Below, one piece after another: positions 18,342-27,199 of a stretch of 64,000 nt of DNA (position 1 is the first letter of the stretch; each line of letters begins with the position of its first letter). The stretch is from an uncultured Bacteroidales bacterium. Its GTDB lineage: Bacteria; Bacteroidota; Bacteroidia; Bacteroidales; UBA3663. Below the pieces are notes generated by a model. That model did not search any database and was not told where the DNA came from. It saw only the letters and a program-made list of their open reading frames with translations. Location of the stretch: positions 29,359 to 93,358 of the forward strand of contig CAJOLH010000026.1 of the NCBI GenBank assembly GCA_905235375.1. The letters run 5' to 3'. A program made the position numbers and the translations under genes.

Positions 18342-18372
18342 GGAGAAATATTTTAAAAATATTTTTTGTACA

Positions 18373-18690
18373 ATGTACGCTATTGTTGAAATCCAGGGCC
18401 AGCAGTTCAACGTTGAGCCCGACCAGAAGATCTGCGTGCTCAACATCGCAGGTGCTAAGGTAGGTGACGAGGTAGTATGCGACAAGGTTCTCCTCGTTAA
18501 CAATGACGGTGTTATCATCGTTGGCACTCCCACTGTCGAGGGTGCAAAAGTTATTTTCGAAGTCTCTCAGGTAGAACTTCGCGGTAAGAAGATCAAGGTG
18601 TTCCACAAGATCCGTCGCAAGGGCTTTGATAAGCTCGTCGGTTCTCGTCAGCATTTTACCGAAGTGTTAGTTAAGTCGATTGTTGCATAA
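18373..18690 (+). CDS. rplU: 50S ribosomal protein L21
   Basis: Ribosomal protein bL21, 105 aa, binds 23S rRNA. Starts MYAIVEIQGQQFNVEPDQ and ends in the family signature KVFHKIRRKGFDKLVGSRQHFTE (split here for brevity: FHKIRRKGF and RQHFTEVLV). Length is typical. It is followed after 36 bases by rpmA, the conserved L21-L27 pair. Confidence 0.97.
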   Translation: MYAIVEIQGQQFNVEPDQKICVLNIAGAKVGDEVVCDKVLLVNNDGVIIVGTPTVEGAKVIFEVSQVELRGKKIKVFHKIRRKGFDKLVGSRQHFTEVLVKSIVA

Positions 18691-18726
18691 GCGAATCCGC
18701 TATTAAAAAGAAAGGAAACAAGCACT

Positions 18727-18984
18727 ATGGCACACAAAAAAGGTGTAGGTAGTTCGAAGAACGGCCGTGAGTCTCACAGCAAGCGACTCGGTGTGAAGAA
18801 GTTTGGTGGCGAAATCGTGAAGGCTGGCAACATCCTCGTTCGTCAGCGTGGCACCAAGCACAACCCAGGCCTCAATGTAGGCATTGGCAAGGACGATACC
18901 CTCTACGCGCTCATCGACGGCAAGGTAGTATTTACCAAGAAGCGCGAGAACAAGAGCTACGTCTCAGTTGAGCCACTGGCTTAA
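18727..18984 (+). CDS. rpmA: 50S ribosomal protein L27
   Basis: Ribosomal protein bL27, 85 aa, whose N-terminal tail reaches the peptidyl transferase centre. [20 protein letters not shown] and [15 protein letters not shown] are diagnostic. The tail begins directly MAHKKG, without the cleavable extension found in Firmicutes. It is co-transcribed with rplU; a terminator follows. Confidence 0.97.
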   Translation: MAHKKGVGSSKNGRESHSKRLGVKKFGGEIVKAGNILVRQRGTKHNPGLNVGIGKDDTLYALIDGKVVFTKKRENKSYVSVEPLA

Positions 18985-19011
18985 GCCCTTGGCCAACCGC
19001 TTAAAAGAATT

Positions 19012-19056
19012 ACAGGGCATCTGACAACCCCATGGTTGCCACATGTCCTGTTTTTG
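19012..19056 (+). terminator. Intrinsic terminator after rpmA
   Basis: ACAGG-G-CAT pairs with ATG-T-CCTGT, with an inner CAACC/GGTTG stem, followed by TTTTT. Confidence 0.75.
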
Positions 19057-19096
19057 TTTTTTAAGGGATTCCCATTGTCGCTAAAGTTAGCAAACG

Positions 19097-19151
19097 TCCC
19101 TTTTACTCCCCTTTTACTACTCTTTTACTCCCTTTTTACTCCCCTTTTACT
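19097..19151 (+). repeat. CCTTTTACT tandem repeat before serS
   Basis: Five near-identical CCTTTTACT(C) units of about 11-12 bp end 12 bp before the serS start codon. The complementary unit (AGTAAAAGG) recurs between oadB and oadA. Confidence 0.75.
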
Positions 19152-19162
19152 GCCTACCATAC

Positions 19163-20485
19163 ATGTTAACATTGAAACTCATCACCGAGCAATACGACCG
19201 CGTCATTGCCGGTTTGAACAAGAAGCATTTCGAAGGCGCACGCGAAGCCATCGATGCCGTCATCGCCAAGGATCAGGAGCGTCGCCAGACACAGAAGACC
19301 CTCGATGACAACCTCGCCGAAGCCAACCGCCTCTCCAAGAGCATCGGTATGCTCATGAAGAACGGTCAGCGCGCCGAAGCCGAGGCAGCCAAGGCTCGTG
19401 TCGCCGAACTCAAGGCCATCAACAAGCAGCTCGACGAGAAGAAGGCCGCTTGCGAGGCCGAGATGACCGATATGCTCTGCCAGATACCCAACATCCCCTA
19501 CGACGAGGTGCCCGAAGGAAAGGCTGCCGAGGACAACTGGGTAGTTAAGTCCAACCTCAAGGAATGTGTCCTGGGTCAGGACACCGTAGGCAACTGGACC
19601 TGCAATCCCGAAGTTCCTACCGCCAAACTTCCCCACTGGGAGCTTGCCAAGAACCTCAACCTCATCGACTTCGACCTCGGTGTCAAGATCACCGGTGCTG
19701 GATTCCCCGTCTATCGCGGTCTCGGCGCACGTCTGCAGCGTGCCCTCATCAACTTCTTCCTCACCGAAGCCGCCAAAGCCGGCTATGAGGAGATCATGCC
19801 GCCCACCGTCGTCAACAAGGAGTCGGGCTACGGCACAGGTCAGTTGCCCGACAAGGAAGGTCAGATGTACCACTGCGAGATTGACGATTTCTATCTCATC
19901 CCAACTGCCGAAGTGCCCGTCACCAACATCTATCGTGACGTCATCATCGACGAGAAGGATCTCCCCATCAAGAATTGCGCCTACACCCAGTGCTTCCGTC
20001 GTGAAGCTGGCTCGTATGGAAAGGATGTGCGTGGACTGAATCGTCTGCACGAGTTCTCGAAGATTGAGATTGTGCGTATCGACACTCCCGAACATTCTGC
20101 CGAGTCTCATCGTGAGATGCTCGCCCATGTCGAAGGTCTGCTCCAGAAGCTCGAACTGCCCTACCGCATCCTTCGTCTTTGCGGCGGCGACCAAAGCTTC
20201 ACCAGTGCCATCTGCTACGACTTCGAGGTTTATTCCGAGGCCCAGAAGCGCTGGCTCGAGGTATCGTCAGTCTCCAACTTCGACACTTATCAGGCCAACC
20301 GCCTCAAGTGCCGCTATCGTCGTGCCGACAACAAGAAGGTCGAGCTTTGCCACACCCTCAACGGTTCCGCTCTCGCCCTCCCGCGCATCGTCGCTGCCAT
20401 CATCGAGAACTATCAGCAGCCCGACGGCACGATAAAAGTTCCCACCGTCCTTAAACCTTGGATGGGTGTCGATGTCATAAAGTAA
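19163..20485 (+). CDS. serS: Serine--tRNA ligase
   Basis: Class-II synthetase charging tRNA-Ser, 440 aa. The N-terminal coiled-coil arm that grips the tRNA long variable arm spans about 25-105 (rich in E/A/K, with LDDNLAEANRLSKSIG). The catalytic core has motif 2 (CFRREAGSYGKDVRGLNRLHEF, shown in parts: FRREAGSYGKDVRGL) and motif 3 (TLNGSALALPRIVAAIIENY). Length is normal. No standard promoter box was found; the leader is the CCTTTTACT repeat. Confidence 0.97.
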   Translation: MLTLKLITEQYDRVIAGLNKKHFEGAREAIDAVIAKDQERRQTQKTLDDNLAEANRLSKSIGMLMKNGQRAEAEAAKARVAELKAINKQLDEKKAACEAEMTDMLCQIPNIPYDEVPEGKAAEDNWVVKSNLKECVLGQDTVGNWTCNPEVPTAKLPHWELAKNLNLIDFDLGVKITGAGFPVYRGLGARLQRALINFFLTEAAKAGYEEIMPPTVVNKESGYGTGQLPDKEGQMYHCEIDDFYLIPTAEVPVTNIYRDVIIDEKDLPIKNCAYTQCFRREAGSYGKDVRGLNRLHEFSKIEIVRIDTPEHSAESHREMLAHVEGLLQKLELPYRILRLCGGDQSFTSAICYDFEVYSEAQKRWLEVSSVSNFDTYQANRLKCRYRRADNKKVELCHTLNGSALALPRIVAAIIENYQQPDGTIKVPTVLKPWMGVDVIK

Positions 20486-20566
20486 ATCTGGATGACATCC
20501 ACCGATAACTCCGATAATCCCGCTAACTCTAAAACACTATATTAACCCTTTAAAAAACGAACACCT

Positions 20567-21277
20567 ATGAAGAATTTCGCAAAGCACGTGCTCCTCGCTG
20601 TCTTCATCGCAGCTCCAGCACTTTCGTTCGCACAGAATGACGCCAAGAAGAGCAATGAAGAGCTCAGCTCGCAGTACAAGTACGAGATTGATGCCCTCTC
20701 TGCCGAGCTTAAGGCCAACAAGAAGCATCAGAAGGCTAACCCCAGCGATGTAACTCTCAAGACCGAAGAGCAGACCAAGAAGGCTCAGCTTGCTACTCTC
20801 AAGGAGAAGAAGAAGGCTGTCGATAAGGCAATCTCTTCCGAGAAGAAGAATGTAAAGGCTCAGAAGCAGTCCCAGAAGGCTCAGGAAGATGCCGAGAAGG
20901 CCATCGCAAAGTCAAAGGCTGCCAACGAGAACGCCAAGAAAGCCGTTGCAGATGCCAATCCCGAGAACAAGAGTTGGGATCAGCTGAGTGATCAGTATAA
21001 GCATGAGATTGATGCCCTCGAGGCAGAGATCAAGGCCAACAAGAGCCGTCAGAAGGCCAACCCGACCGATGCTAATCTCAAGACTGAAGAGCAGAACAAG
21101 AAAGCCCAGCTCGCTACCCTCAAGGAGCGCAAGAAGGCTGTAGATGCTGCCGTCAGCGCCGAGAAGGCCAGCCAAAGTGCACAAAAGAAGGCCGACAATC
21201 GCCAGGAGGATGCTGCAAATGCGAAGGAGAAGGCCAAGTCGCACGCCAAGGCTGCCGACCGCGCCGTAGGCCGTTGA
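20567..21277 (+). CDS. Secreted coiled-coil protein with internal duplication
   Basis: A 236-aa protein not assigned to a family. A signal peptide is present (HVLLAVFIAAPALSFAQ, cleavage near 22). The rest is Lys/Ala/Glu-rich and predicted helical. It contains two copies of a module of about 60 residues: SSQYKYEIDALSAELKANKK... at about 30-90, and SDQYKHEIDALEAEIKANKS... at about 142-200. They are joined and followed by EKKNVKAQKQSQKAQEDAEK-like coiled coil. The copies are highly similar, pointing to a recent tandem duplication. Periplasmic or envelope location is likely. Function is unknown. Confidence 0.75.
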   Translation: MKNFAKHVLLAVFIAAPALSFAQNDAKKSNEELSSQYKYEIDALSAELKANKKHQKANPSDVTLKTEEQTKKAQLATLKEKKKAVDKAISSEKKNVKAQKQSQKAQEDAEKAIAKSKAANENAKKAVADANPENKSWDQLSDQYKHEIDALEAEIKANKSRQKANPTDANLKTEEQNKKAQLATLKERKKAVDAAVSAEKASQSAQKKADNRQEDAANAKEKAKSHAKAADRAVGR

Positions 21278-21309
21278 TTTTCTCCGACATCATTTGCTGT
21301 AAATAAATT

Positions 21310-21346
21310 CACCGTTGCCACCCTTTTGGTAGCAACGGTGATTATT
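21310..21346 (+). terminator. Intrinsic terminator after the coiled-coil gene
   Basis: CACCGTTGC (21310-21318) pairs with GCAACGGTG (21332-21340), followed by ATTATTTT. Confidence 0.75.
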
Positions 21347-21402
21347 TTGAACGTATCGACTTTTACGACACGGATGTTACAAGGTTTTCAACGCATATAG
21401 CG

Positions 21403-23454
21403 ATGCACAAGACTTTACGAATCCTATTCATCCTGCTTCTCGTGTCGCTTCACCTTGACGCATGGGGCGAAGGGAAGGTGAGGTTGCAGTCACGGTTGTT
21501 CACCTTTGAGGAGCAGACCACCGGCGAGGGATTTTCCCTCAGTTTCGACATCAGTGGCACACCTGTTATCGGGACACGACTCATGGAGATTCCCGGTGCC
21601 GTCAGTATCGACTTCATCGACGGGCGGCGCAAGGGCGACGACTATGGGCAGAACTATGAAGCTTGTCCGATGCCTGATGGCAGCGTGCCGGTCATGGAGG
21701 CGACGCTGAGTCTTCGGCTGCCAACCGACGGACAGCGCGTTGAGCAGATGCGTGTGGGTGTGCCTATGGCTGCCCTGCCGCAATCTGGCACTGACCTCCA
21801 TGTCGTACTCTCCTACACGGGAGCCAGCTTCACTCTTTACGTTGACGGTCAGTTGGCAGACAACGACTACCCCTTCGGTGAGCCTGCGGCTGTAGTGGGC
21901 GAGTCTCGGCTGCTGGTCAATAACTTCGCTGTACGTAACGTGCATCTCAGCCGTCCTGCACTCAAGCCATGCCGTGTGGCAACGGCAGAGGAGAACGAAC
22001 TGCCCGTCCAGTACTTCACTCCTGTGGGTCACAATGCTTGGGTGGGTGACGTTGCCACCTGCTACTACCGTGGCCGCTACCATCTGTTTTATCTCTACGA
22101 TCGTCGTGGACACCGCAGCAAATTGGGGCGCGGAGGACACTACTTTGAACATCTTTCGACAGCCGATTTCCTGACGTGGACGGAGCATCCCGCCGCCACA
22201 CCCATCGAAGAGGCATGGGAGGCCATCGGCACAGGAGTGCCCTTCGTGCTCCACGACAGCCTCTTCCTCAGCTATGGTCTCCACACGTCGCGACTCTATC
22301 CTGCCGAGCGCACGTCCACTCCTGCGCAGTGGGACAGCATCCGAACTCTCGGTCACAGCAGTGCCATCCCCTTCGATGCACTCAAGGAGGGCATCTTCCC
22401 CTCTGGCTCCACCTATAGTATTGCCGAGGACGAACTTGGCAATCACTTCCGCAAGTCGCGCATCCTCATACACCCCGCTGAAAATCCCACCATCTACACT
22501 GATGACGGACAGCTGATGATGCTGGCCAACTATGGCGCACGCGGCACCTGGACTTCCGACTGTCTGAACGGCGGGTGGCGTTGTGTCAGCGAGGACTTCC
22601 CACCGGGTGGCGACTGCACGTTCATCTTCCCCTGGGGCGACTACGACTATATTGTCGGTGGATTCACCCACCACTGGATGAAGCGTCACTCTGAACCCAT
22701 CTCAGCCTATCGCGACCTTGTGGCCGAGGGACGCGACCTCTACGACGGACTCAGCGTCCCTGCCATCACGTCCCTGCCCGATGGACGTCACATCATGGCA
22801 GGATGGATGACAGTCAATCGCCATTGGGGTGGTGTGCTGGTGCTGCGCGAACTGGTGCAACTGTCCGACGGCACCCTCGGCTCATGCTGGATGCCCGAAC
22901 TGATGCCCCAATGCGGCAAGGCACGTACACTTCCTGCAAAACCTTTTCAGCCCTTGTCAATCGTTAAGCCCGACACAGAGGGGTCGCATCGCCTGACGCA
23001 ATCAGAAGCCCCCGACAGCTTGTTCCTGCTCTCATTCCAAGTCACATCCACGGGTGTAGGCAAGGAGGGCCACCGTCTGCGTCTGGTCCTTCTGCCTGAG
23101 GAGAGCGAAGCCGCCGCTTGCGAATGGAGCATCGACTTGGACAGTCTTCGGTCGCAGTTCGCTCCCGGCAACACACAAATTGCCGCCCCTCGACAGAAGT
23201 CTCTGCGCGAAGGAGGCTCGCCCAACGGGGCTGTAGATTATGCCATAGAGCACCTGCCGCTGTCTGCTGGCAAGAGCATCGGCATCAAACTTATAGCTAC
23301 CTGGAATCCCAAATTGGGCGGCACCGTGCTTGATGCAGAAATCGATGGACAGCGCACCATGATATGCTATCGGCGCAACCTCCATCCCGCGCGCCTGATG
23401 TTCTGTCCTGAAGGCACTCGGGTAACCAATGTGAAAATTGCTTATAATCAGTAA
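21403..23454 (+). CDS. GH32-like glycoside hydrolase (beta-fructosidase superfamily)
   Basis: Exported five-bladed-propeller hydrolase, 683 aa, best matched to GH32/clan-J beta-fructosidases. It has a signal peptide at about 1-22 (ILFILLLVSLHLDAWG). The first 190 residues look like a lectin/LamG sandwich (DGQRVEQMRVGVP, SFTLYVDGQLADND). The propeller starts at PVGHNAWVGD, where the aspartate could replace that of the WMNDPNG nucleophile motif. GHYFEHLSTADFLTWTEHP matches the WGHAxSxDLxHW block, and GVLVLRELVQLSDG matches the late PREL block. The canonical RDP and EC motifs are not evident, so activity on fructans is uncertain. The next gene is convergent. Confidence 0.65.
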   Translation: MHKTLRILFILLLVSLHLDAWGEGKVRLQSRLFTFEEQTTGEGFSLSFDISGTPVIGTRLMEIPGAVSIDFIDGRRKGDDYGQNYEACPMPDGSVPVMEATLSLRLPTDGQRVEQMRVGVPMAALPQSGTDLHVVLSYTGASFTLYVDGQLADNDYPFGEPAAVVGESRLLVNNFAVRNVHLSRPALKPCRVATAEENELPVQYFTPVGHNAWVGDVATCYYRGRYHLFYLYDRRGHRSKLGRGGHYFEHLSTADFLTWTEHPAATPIEEAWEAIGTGVPFVLHDSLFLSYGLHTSRLYPAERTSTPAQWDSIRTLGHSSAIPFDALKEGIFPSGSTYSIAEDELGNHFRKSRILIHPAENPTIYTDDGQLMMLANYGARGTWTSDCLNGGWRCVSEDFPPGGDCTFIFPWGDYDYIVGGFTHHWMKRHSEPISAYRDLVAEGRDLYDGLSVPAITSLPDGRHIMAGWMTVNRHWGGVLVLRELVQLSDGTLGSCWMPELMPQCGKARTLPAKPFQPLSIVKPDTEGSHRLTQSEAPDSLFLLSFQVTSTGVGKEGHRLRLVLLPEESEAAACEWSIDLDSLRSQFAPGNTQIAAPRQKSLREGGSPNGAVDYAIEHLPLSAGKSIGIKLIATWNPKLGGTVLDAEIDGQRTMICYRRNLHPARLMFCPEGTRVTNVKIAYNQ

Positions 23455-23568
23455 GGACAAGCGGGATTCGTGCCCATTTGAGCCATCTGTGTGCCCTATC
23501 GCTGCCCCCGCTGCCACTATAATCGTATGGTTTGATAGAGAACGGGAAGTCGTCTAATTATGTGTTAA

Positions 23569-25035
23569 TCATCTGATACCATGCTTCCGTTCGTACTCCG
23601 TGGCAGCGAGGATAAACGCACCATAGACCTTGCCCTCGGTGTAGTCCGTGATGCGTGTCACGTCGTTGCCCAGCAGGTAGTATGCAGCCGAGCCGTCGCG
23701 CACACCCCAGCTGGCACCACCCAGACCTGCCGAAGCGCAGTCGTCAATCAGCGTCCATGTGCCGTTGTCTTCACGCACGCGGAGGAACTGCTTCACCACG
23801 CCCTTCATGGCCACCTCGGCATTGTTCTCGTACTTCTCCTTCGGGAGCAACCCTAAGCGGATTCCCTTCAGCAGTGTGGCCGTGAAGATGCACGAAGCCG
23901 ACGACTCCAGATAGTTCGAAACCGGCTCGTAGGTCTTCCCCTGATATTCGCTCACCGTGAACGAACCGTCGTGGGCGAGCAGCTGGTACCAGCAGCCCGT
24001 CTCCTTGTCCTGGCGGCGCACCAGTCCTTCGGCGAGGGTGTTCAGGTAGTAGAGCAATCGTTCGCGGCAGTCAGAGCTAAGGCCGCGCAGGGTGCTTTGA
24101 GTGGGTTTCAATGTGATGCCTTCGGGGATGAACTCCAGTACATCCACCAGGGCGAGGAAATACCAGCCGCAGGCGCGACCCCAGTATTCCTGCGAGCGAC
24201 CCGTCTTGGGGTCGGCCCAGAGGCGAGCCTTTTCGCCCTTGGGGTCGGCGCTGAAGGCGTGCCACAGCAGCTGTTCCTTGGGGTCCCACAGCTTGTGCCA
24301 GGTGATGTCGAACTGTCGGGTGATGGTTTTCCAGTCCTCCTCCGCGCCGTCGATGGTGTAGCCGTAGTGGATCATCTGGGCGAGCAGGGCAGGCCCCATA
24401 TATTGGCCGTCGCACCACATCTGGTTCGGATAGACCTCCTTGTGCCACCATCCTCCTGCGCACTCCTTGCTCAGCGATGCGGGGATGCTGTAGTGCTCCT
24501 TCACGTCTTTCAGTCCCTGGATGGCGCGTTCCATCGCCATCTTGGCGTTGGCGTGGGTTTCGGGTTTGGCGATGTCACGGAATGCGCCCGTTTCGGGGTC
24601 GGTGAGGTCGTATAGGGCGAAGTACATCTTCGTGGCGTTGAGGTCGTCGAGGCTGCGGCCGGTGGTGGGTACGCTTTGGGCACAGCGGTTGGCATAGTCC
24701 TCCACGCTGTAGAACCAGCTCTTGGCAAATCCGGAGTTCGAGTTGGCTTGGGCAGCCTCGATGATGGCCTTAGCCACGAGACCAGGCACGTAGTCGAATT
24801 TCAGGTTGTCGCCGCCCTGGTTGGGTGTCATCACCGCACCCTGCAGGTTGTAGAGGTTCAGACCCATGAGCTTCTTGTTGGCGTAGAAGTCGGCGATGCG
24901 GTATTGGATGATGGGGATGAGGAGGTGATCGCCGGGTTGCCATCCTTCGAGTGGGTGGAGTTGCGCACAAGCACATGAGGGCATGAGTGATGCGATGCCG
25001 ATGGCAAGTGTCCTGATCAGTTGTTTCGCTTTCAT
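23569..25035 (-). CDS. Second GH105-family hydrolase
   Basis: GH105/GH88-type unsaturated uronyl hydrolase, 488 aa, with an export signal (LIRTLAIGIASLMPSCACAQ; cleavage near 25, possibly a lipoprotein at one of the Cys). The signature HKEVYPNQMWCDGQYM carries the putative catalytic D209. GRACGWYFLALVDVLEFIPEG is the second block. It differs from the enzyme at 7.3 kb through a longer N-terminal region (about 30-120) and an extended lid, so it is a paralogue with a likely different substrate. Its 5' leader of about 200 nt is nearly identical to that of prmA 30 kb away. Confidence 0.85.
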   Translation of the reverse strand: MKAKQLIRTLAIGIASLMPSCACAQLHPLEGWQPGDHLLIPIIQYRIADFYANKKLMGLNLYNLQGAVMTPNQGGDNLKFDYVPGLVAKAIIEAAQANSNSGFAKSWFYSVEDYANRCAQSVPTTGRSLDDLNATKMYFALYDLTDPETGAFRDIAKPETHANAKMAMERAIQGLKDVKEHYSIPASLSKECAGGWWHKEVYPNQMWCDGQYMGPALLAQMIHYGYTIDGAEEDWKTITRQFDITWHKLWDPKEQLLWHAFSADPKGEKARLWADPKTGRSQEYWGRACGWYFLALVDVLEFIPEGITLKPTQSTLRGLSSDCRERLLYYLNTLAEGLVRRQDKETGCWYQLLAHDGSFTVSEYQGKTYEPVSNYLESSASCIFTATLLKGIRLGLLPKEKYENNAEVAMKGVVKQFLRVREDNGTWTLIDDCASAGLGGASWGVRDGSAAYYLLGNDVTRITDYTEGKVYGAFILAATEYERKHGIR

Positions 25036-25242
25036 AGGGATATTTTTTTGAACATCGAAAAAGGCAGAAATGACTAAAAAATATTTTCGGACTTTTTCGG
25101 AATAACATCTATCGTATTTTAGGATTCCGAAAACTACGAAAACATCGAAATCAACGAAAACTTTATTGTCTCAGCTTTTCGAGTTTTAGATGTTATTATT
25201 CGCTTTTGTTTTCGATATGTCGAAATGCTCGCTGCAAATATA
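25036..25242 (-). promoter_or_regulatory. Repeated promoter-leader element, copy 1 (upstream of GH105)
   Basis: Read on the reverse strand, the -7 box TATATTTG (25235-25242) is followed by CATTTCGACATATCGA, then AGTTTTCG...GATTTCGATGTTTTCGTAG. Next comes a stem of TTTTCGGAAT with ATTCCGAAAA (25094-25103 and 25124-25133) enclosing a 20-nt loop, then the start codon. Almost the same series occurs at 54942-55250 in front of prmA. It is mobile or duplicated regulatory DNA of unknown origin. Confidence 0.7.
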
Positions 25243-25361
25243 AACAAAATTTCTGAGATAACCTTCATCCACCATCAAAAAATAAGCTGAATGATGTGAT
25301 TTTTCTTTATTATTGTTTCGATTCTCGACCTTTTAGACCAATTTATCAATAAAAGTTGTAG

Positions 25362-25865
25362 CAAGCACTCTCTCGCGCGACAGCGTGCTTTATCCCGCGT
25401 CATCAAGCACTCTGTCGCGCATCAGCGTGCTTTATCCCGCATCATCAAGCATTCTGTCGCGCGTCAGCGTGCTCTATTCGGCAGCATCAAGCATTCTGTC
25501 GCGCGTCAAAGTGCTCTATTCCGCATCATCAAGCACTCTGTTGCGCGTCAAAGTGCTCTATTCTGTATCATCAAGCACTCTGTTGCGCGTCAAAGTGCTC
25601 TATTCCGCATCATCAAGCACTCTGTTGCGCGTCAAAGTGCTCTATTCCGCATCATCAAGCACTCTGTTGCGCGTCAAAGTGCTCTATTCTGTATCATCAA
25701 GCATTCTGTTGCGCGTCAAAGTGCTCTATCCTGCATCATCAAGCACTCTGTCGCGCGTCAAAGTGCTCTATTCTGTATCATCAAGCATTCTGTCGCGCGT
25801 CAAAGTGCTCTATTCCACATCATGAAGCATTCTGTCGCGCGTCAAGATGCTTTATCACATTATTT
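25362..25865 (+). repeat. Array of twelve 42-bp tandem repeats (array 1)
   Basis: Units start every 42 bp from 25362 to 25824. Each has the form CAAGCA(C/T)TCTG(T)(C/T)GCGCGTCA, then AAGTGCT, then (A/T)TTC(C/T)GCATCAT. Within each unit AGCACT and AGTGCT form an inverted repeat around a GCGCG-rich loop. The period equals 14 codons, so a 146-codon reading frame is open by default. It has no leader signals and I do not call it a gene. First and last units are the most divergent, as expected of a tandem array growing from the centre. Confidence 0.92.
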
Positions 25866-25961
25866 TTGCTCTTCGACGCGACAGATTTTGCAGGGGTTAG
25901 CCTGTTTTGTCGCTATTTAGTGGTTGTGTCGCTATGTCCCCATCAAATAATGAGAAAATAG

Positions 25962-25993
25962 TTTGCAGGCCTGCGAAATTCACCCTATCTTTG
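25962..25993 (+). promoter_or_regulatory. Promoter of small RNA candidate B
   Basis: TTTG at 25962-25965, 20 nt, TATCTTTG at 25986-25993: a perfect consensus. Confidence 0.75.
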
Positions 25994-25999
25994 CACTGT

Positions 26000-26090
26000 C
26001 AAAAAAAATAATTCATAAGAAGGTTTGGTTTTAGTTAATAATATGTGTGTGTGGAGCACTTCGGTATTCGCCGGAGTGCTTTATTGTTGT
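26000..26090 (+). ncRNA. Candidate small RNA B
   Basis: The predicted transcript is about 90 nt. It carries AAGGTTTGGTTTTAGTTAATA, matching the AAGGTTTAGGTTAATA of candidate A. It ends in a 10-bp hairpin, AGCACTTCGG (26055-26064) with CCGGAGTGCT (26071-26080), followed by a T-rich but interrupted tail. A separate promoter for bamD starts at 26161, so this is an independent unit rather than the bamD leader. The two candidates probably form a paralogous small-RNA family. Confidence 0.55.
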
Positions 26091-26160
26091 TGCAAAATGC
26101 TATGTAGATTATTAAATAATTCGAAAATTGAGTGAGAAATGTCAAGTAATGCTTAAAATA

Positions 26161-26192
26161 TTTGGTCATGTTGCGGGAAATTACTATATTTG
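26161..26192 (+). promoter_or_regulatory. Promoter of bamD
   Basis: TTTG at 26161-26164, 20 nt, TATATTTG at 26185-26192. It overlaps the upstream in-frame TTG codon, which rules that codon out as the start. Confidence 0.75.
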
Positions 26193-26218
26193 CGCCCAAA
26201 TTCGATAAATATCGCAAA

Positions 26219-27037
26219 ATGAGAATCAAGCATATCGTTTTATATCTGAGTTTCAGTATGGTTGCGCTCTGTTCGTGCGGGGAATACAACAGATTGCTGA
26301 AGAGCAATGACCCTGACGAGAAATACGACTATGCCAAGGTCTATTATGAGCAGGGGAAATATTCCAAGGCTGCAACATTGCTGACAGATGTAGTTCCGAT
26401 TTACCGAGGCACAGAAGATGCCGAGAATGCGCTTTGGCTACTGGCAATGAGCTATTTCAAGCAGAAGGATTATCTTTCAGCTGGTGAGTATTTCGTTCGT
26501 TATGCCAACAACTATCCAAGGGGAGAGCATGCAATGGAGTCCCGCTTCAATGTGGCATACGGTGACTATAAGGATTCGCCCGATGCCCGCTTGGATCAGG
26601 AGATCACCCGCCGAGCCGTCAAGGAGATTGATTCGTTTGTCGATGTCTATCCTCACAGTTCTCTCGCCGATAGTGCTGCCATCATGCGCTTGGAACTGAC
26701 CGATAAACTCTGCTACAAGGAGTATTTGAGTGCAAAACTCTATCTGAACCTTGGAAGCTATATGGGCAACAACTACGAGTCGGCGGTTATCACTGCACGT
26801 AACGCCCAGAATGAGTATCCCTACAGCAAGTATCGTGAGGATTTGGCCTACATCATCTTCCGTGCGCGTTATGAGGCTGCCATGAATTCGGTTGACGAAA
26901 AGGCTGAGGACCGTCTGCGTGAAGCTTCGGACGAGTACTACACTTTCATTAACGATTATCCTGAAGGCAAATACTCGAAAGAGGTGAACAAGCTGAACGA
27001 GCGAATCCAGAAGAAGCTTGCGGCTTACATCGATTGA
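26219..27037 (+). CDS. bamD: Outer membrane protein assembly factor BamD
   Basis: BamD lipoprotein, 272 aa, of the outer-membrane beta-barrel assembly complex. I start at the ATG at 26219, just past the promoter. This gives a lipoprotein signal ending VALCSCGEYN with the lipidated Cys near 20. TPR repeats follow: YDYAKVYYEQGKYSKAATLL (about 35-54), ALWLLAMSYFKQKDYLSAGEYF (in parts, about 73-94), and later YPYSKYREDLAYIIFRARYE. Order bamD-rpoZ-DUF4293 is conserved in Bacteroidales. Confidence 0.93.
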   Translation: MRIKHIVLYLSFSMVALCSCGEYNRLLKSNDPDEKYDYAKVYYEQGKYSKAATLLTDVVPIYRGTEDAENALWLLAMSYFKQKDYLSAGEYFVRYANNYPRGEHAMESRFNVAYGDYKDSPDARLDQEITRRAVKEIDSFVDVYPHSSLADSAAIMRLELTDKLCYKEYLSAKLYLNLGSYMGNNYESAVITARNAQNEYPYSKYREDLAYIIFRARYEAAMNSVDEKAEDRLREASDEYYTFINDYPEGKYSKEVNKLNERIQKKLAAYID

Positions 27038-27082
27038 TTTTCTTTATCAAGAATTAGAATTAGAGAATTTTTTGCTTTTTCT

Positions 27083-27106
27083 TTTTCTGTCACGAATTAG
27101 AGAATA
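27083..27106 (+). repeat. Left arm of a 24-bp perfect inverted repeat around rpoZ-DUF4293
   Basis: The 24 bases from 27083 are the exact reverse complement of 28246-28269. The core is CTGTCACGAATTAGAGAAT. It sits in an AT-rich spacer made of ATTAGAGAA repeats. Confidence 0.85.
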
Positions 27107-27199
27107 AGAGAATTTTTTCAAGATTCGGGATAATGAAAGAGAGAAGAAGAGAGAGAATTAGAGATTTTTTGTAGAAACTAATATATAAAAACGGAATAA

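Noticed and set aside
25385..25825. 146-codon forward reading frame with a repeated VLYSASSSTLLRVK pattern
   Set aside because: It is the translation of the 42-bp array. A period divisible by three keeps any frame open; no promoter, signal or family match, and the start is within a repeat.
25362..25865. Possible CRISPR array
   Set aside because: Units are contiguous copies without unique spacers between repeats, and no cas genes are in the window.
26162..26218. Longer N-terminus for BamD from a TTG at 26162
   Set aside because: The extra codons contain the -7 promoter box and would disrupt the lipoprotein signal.
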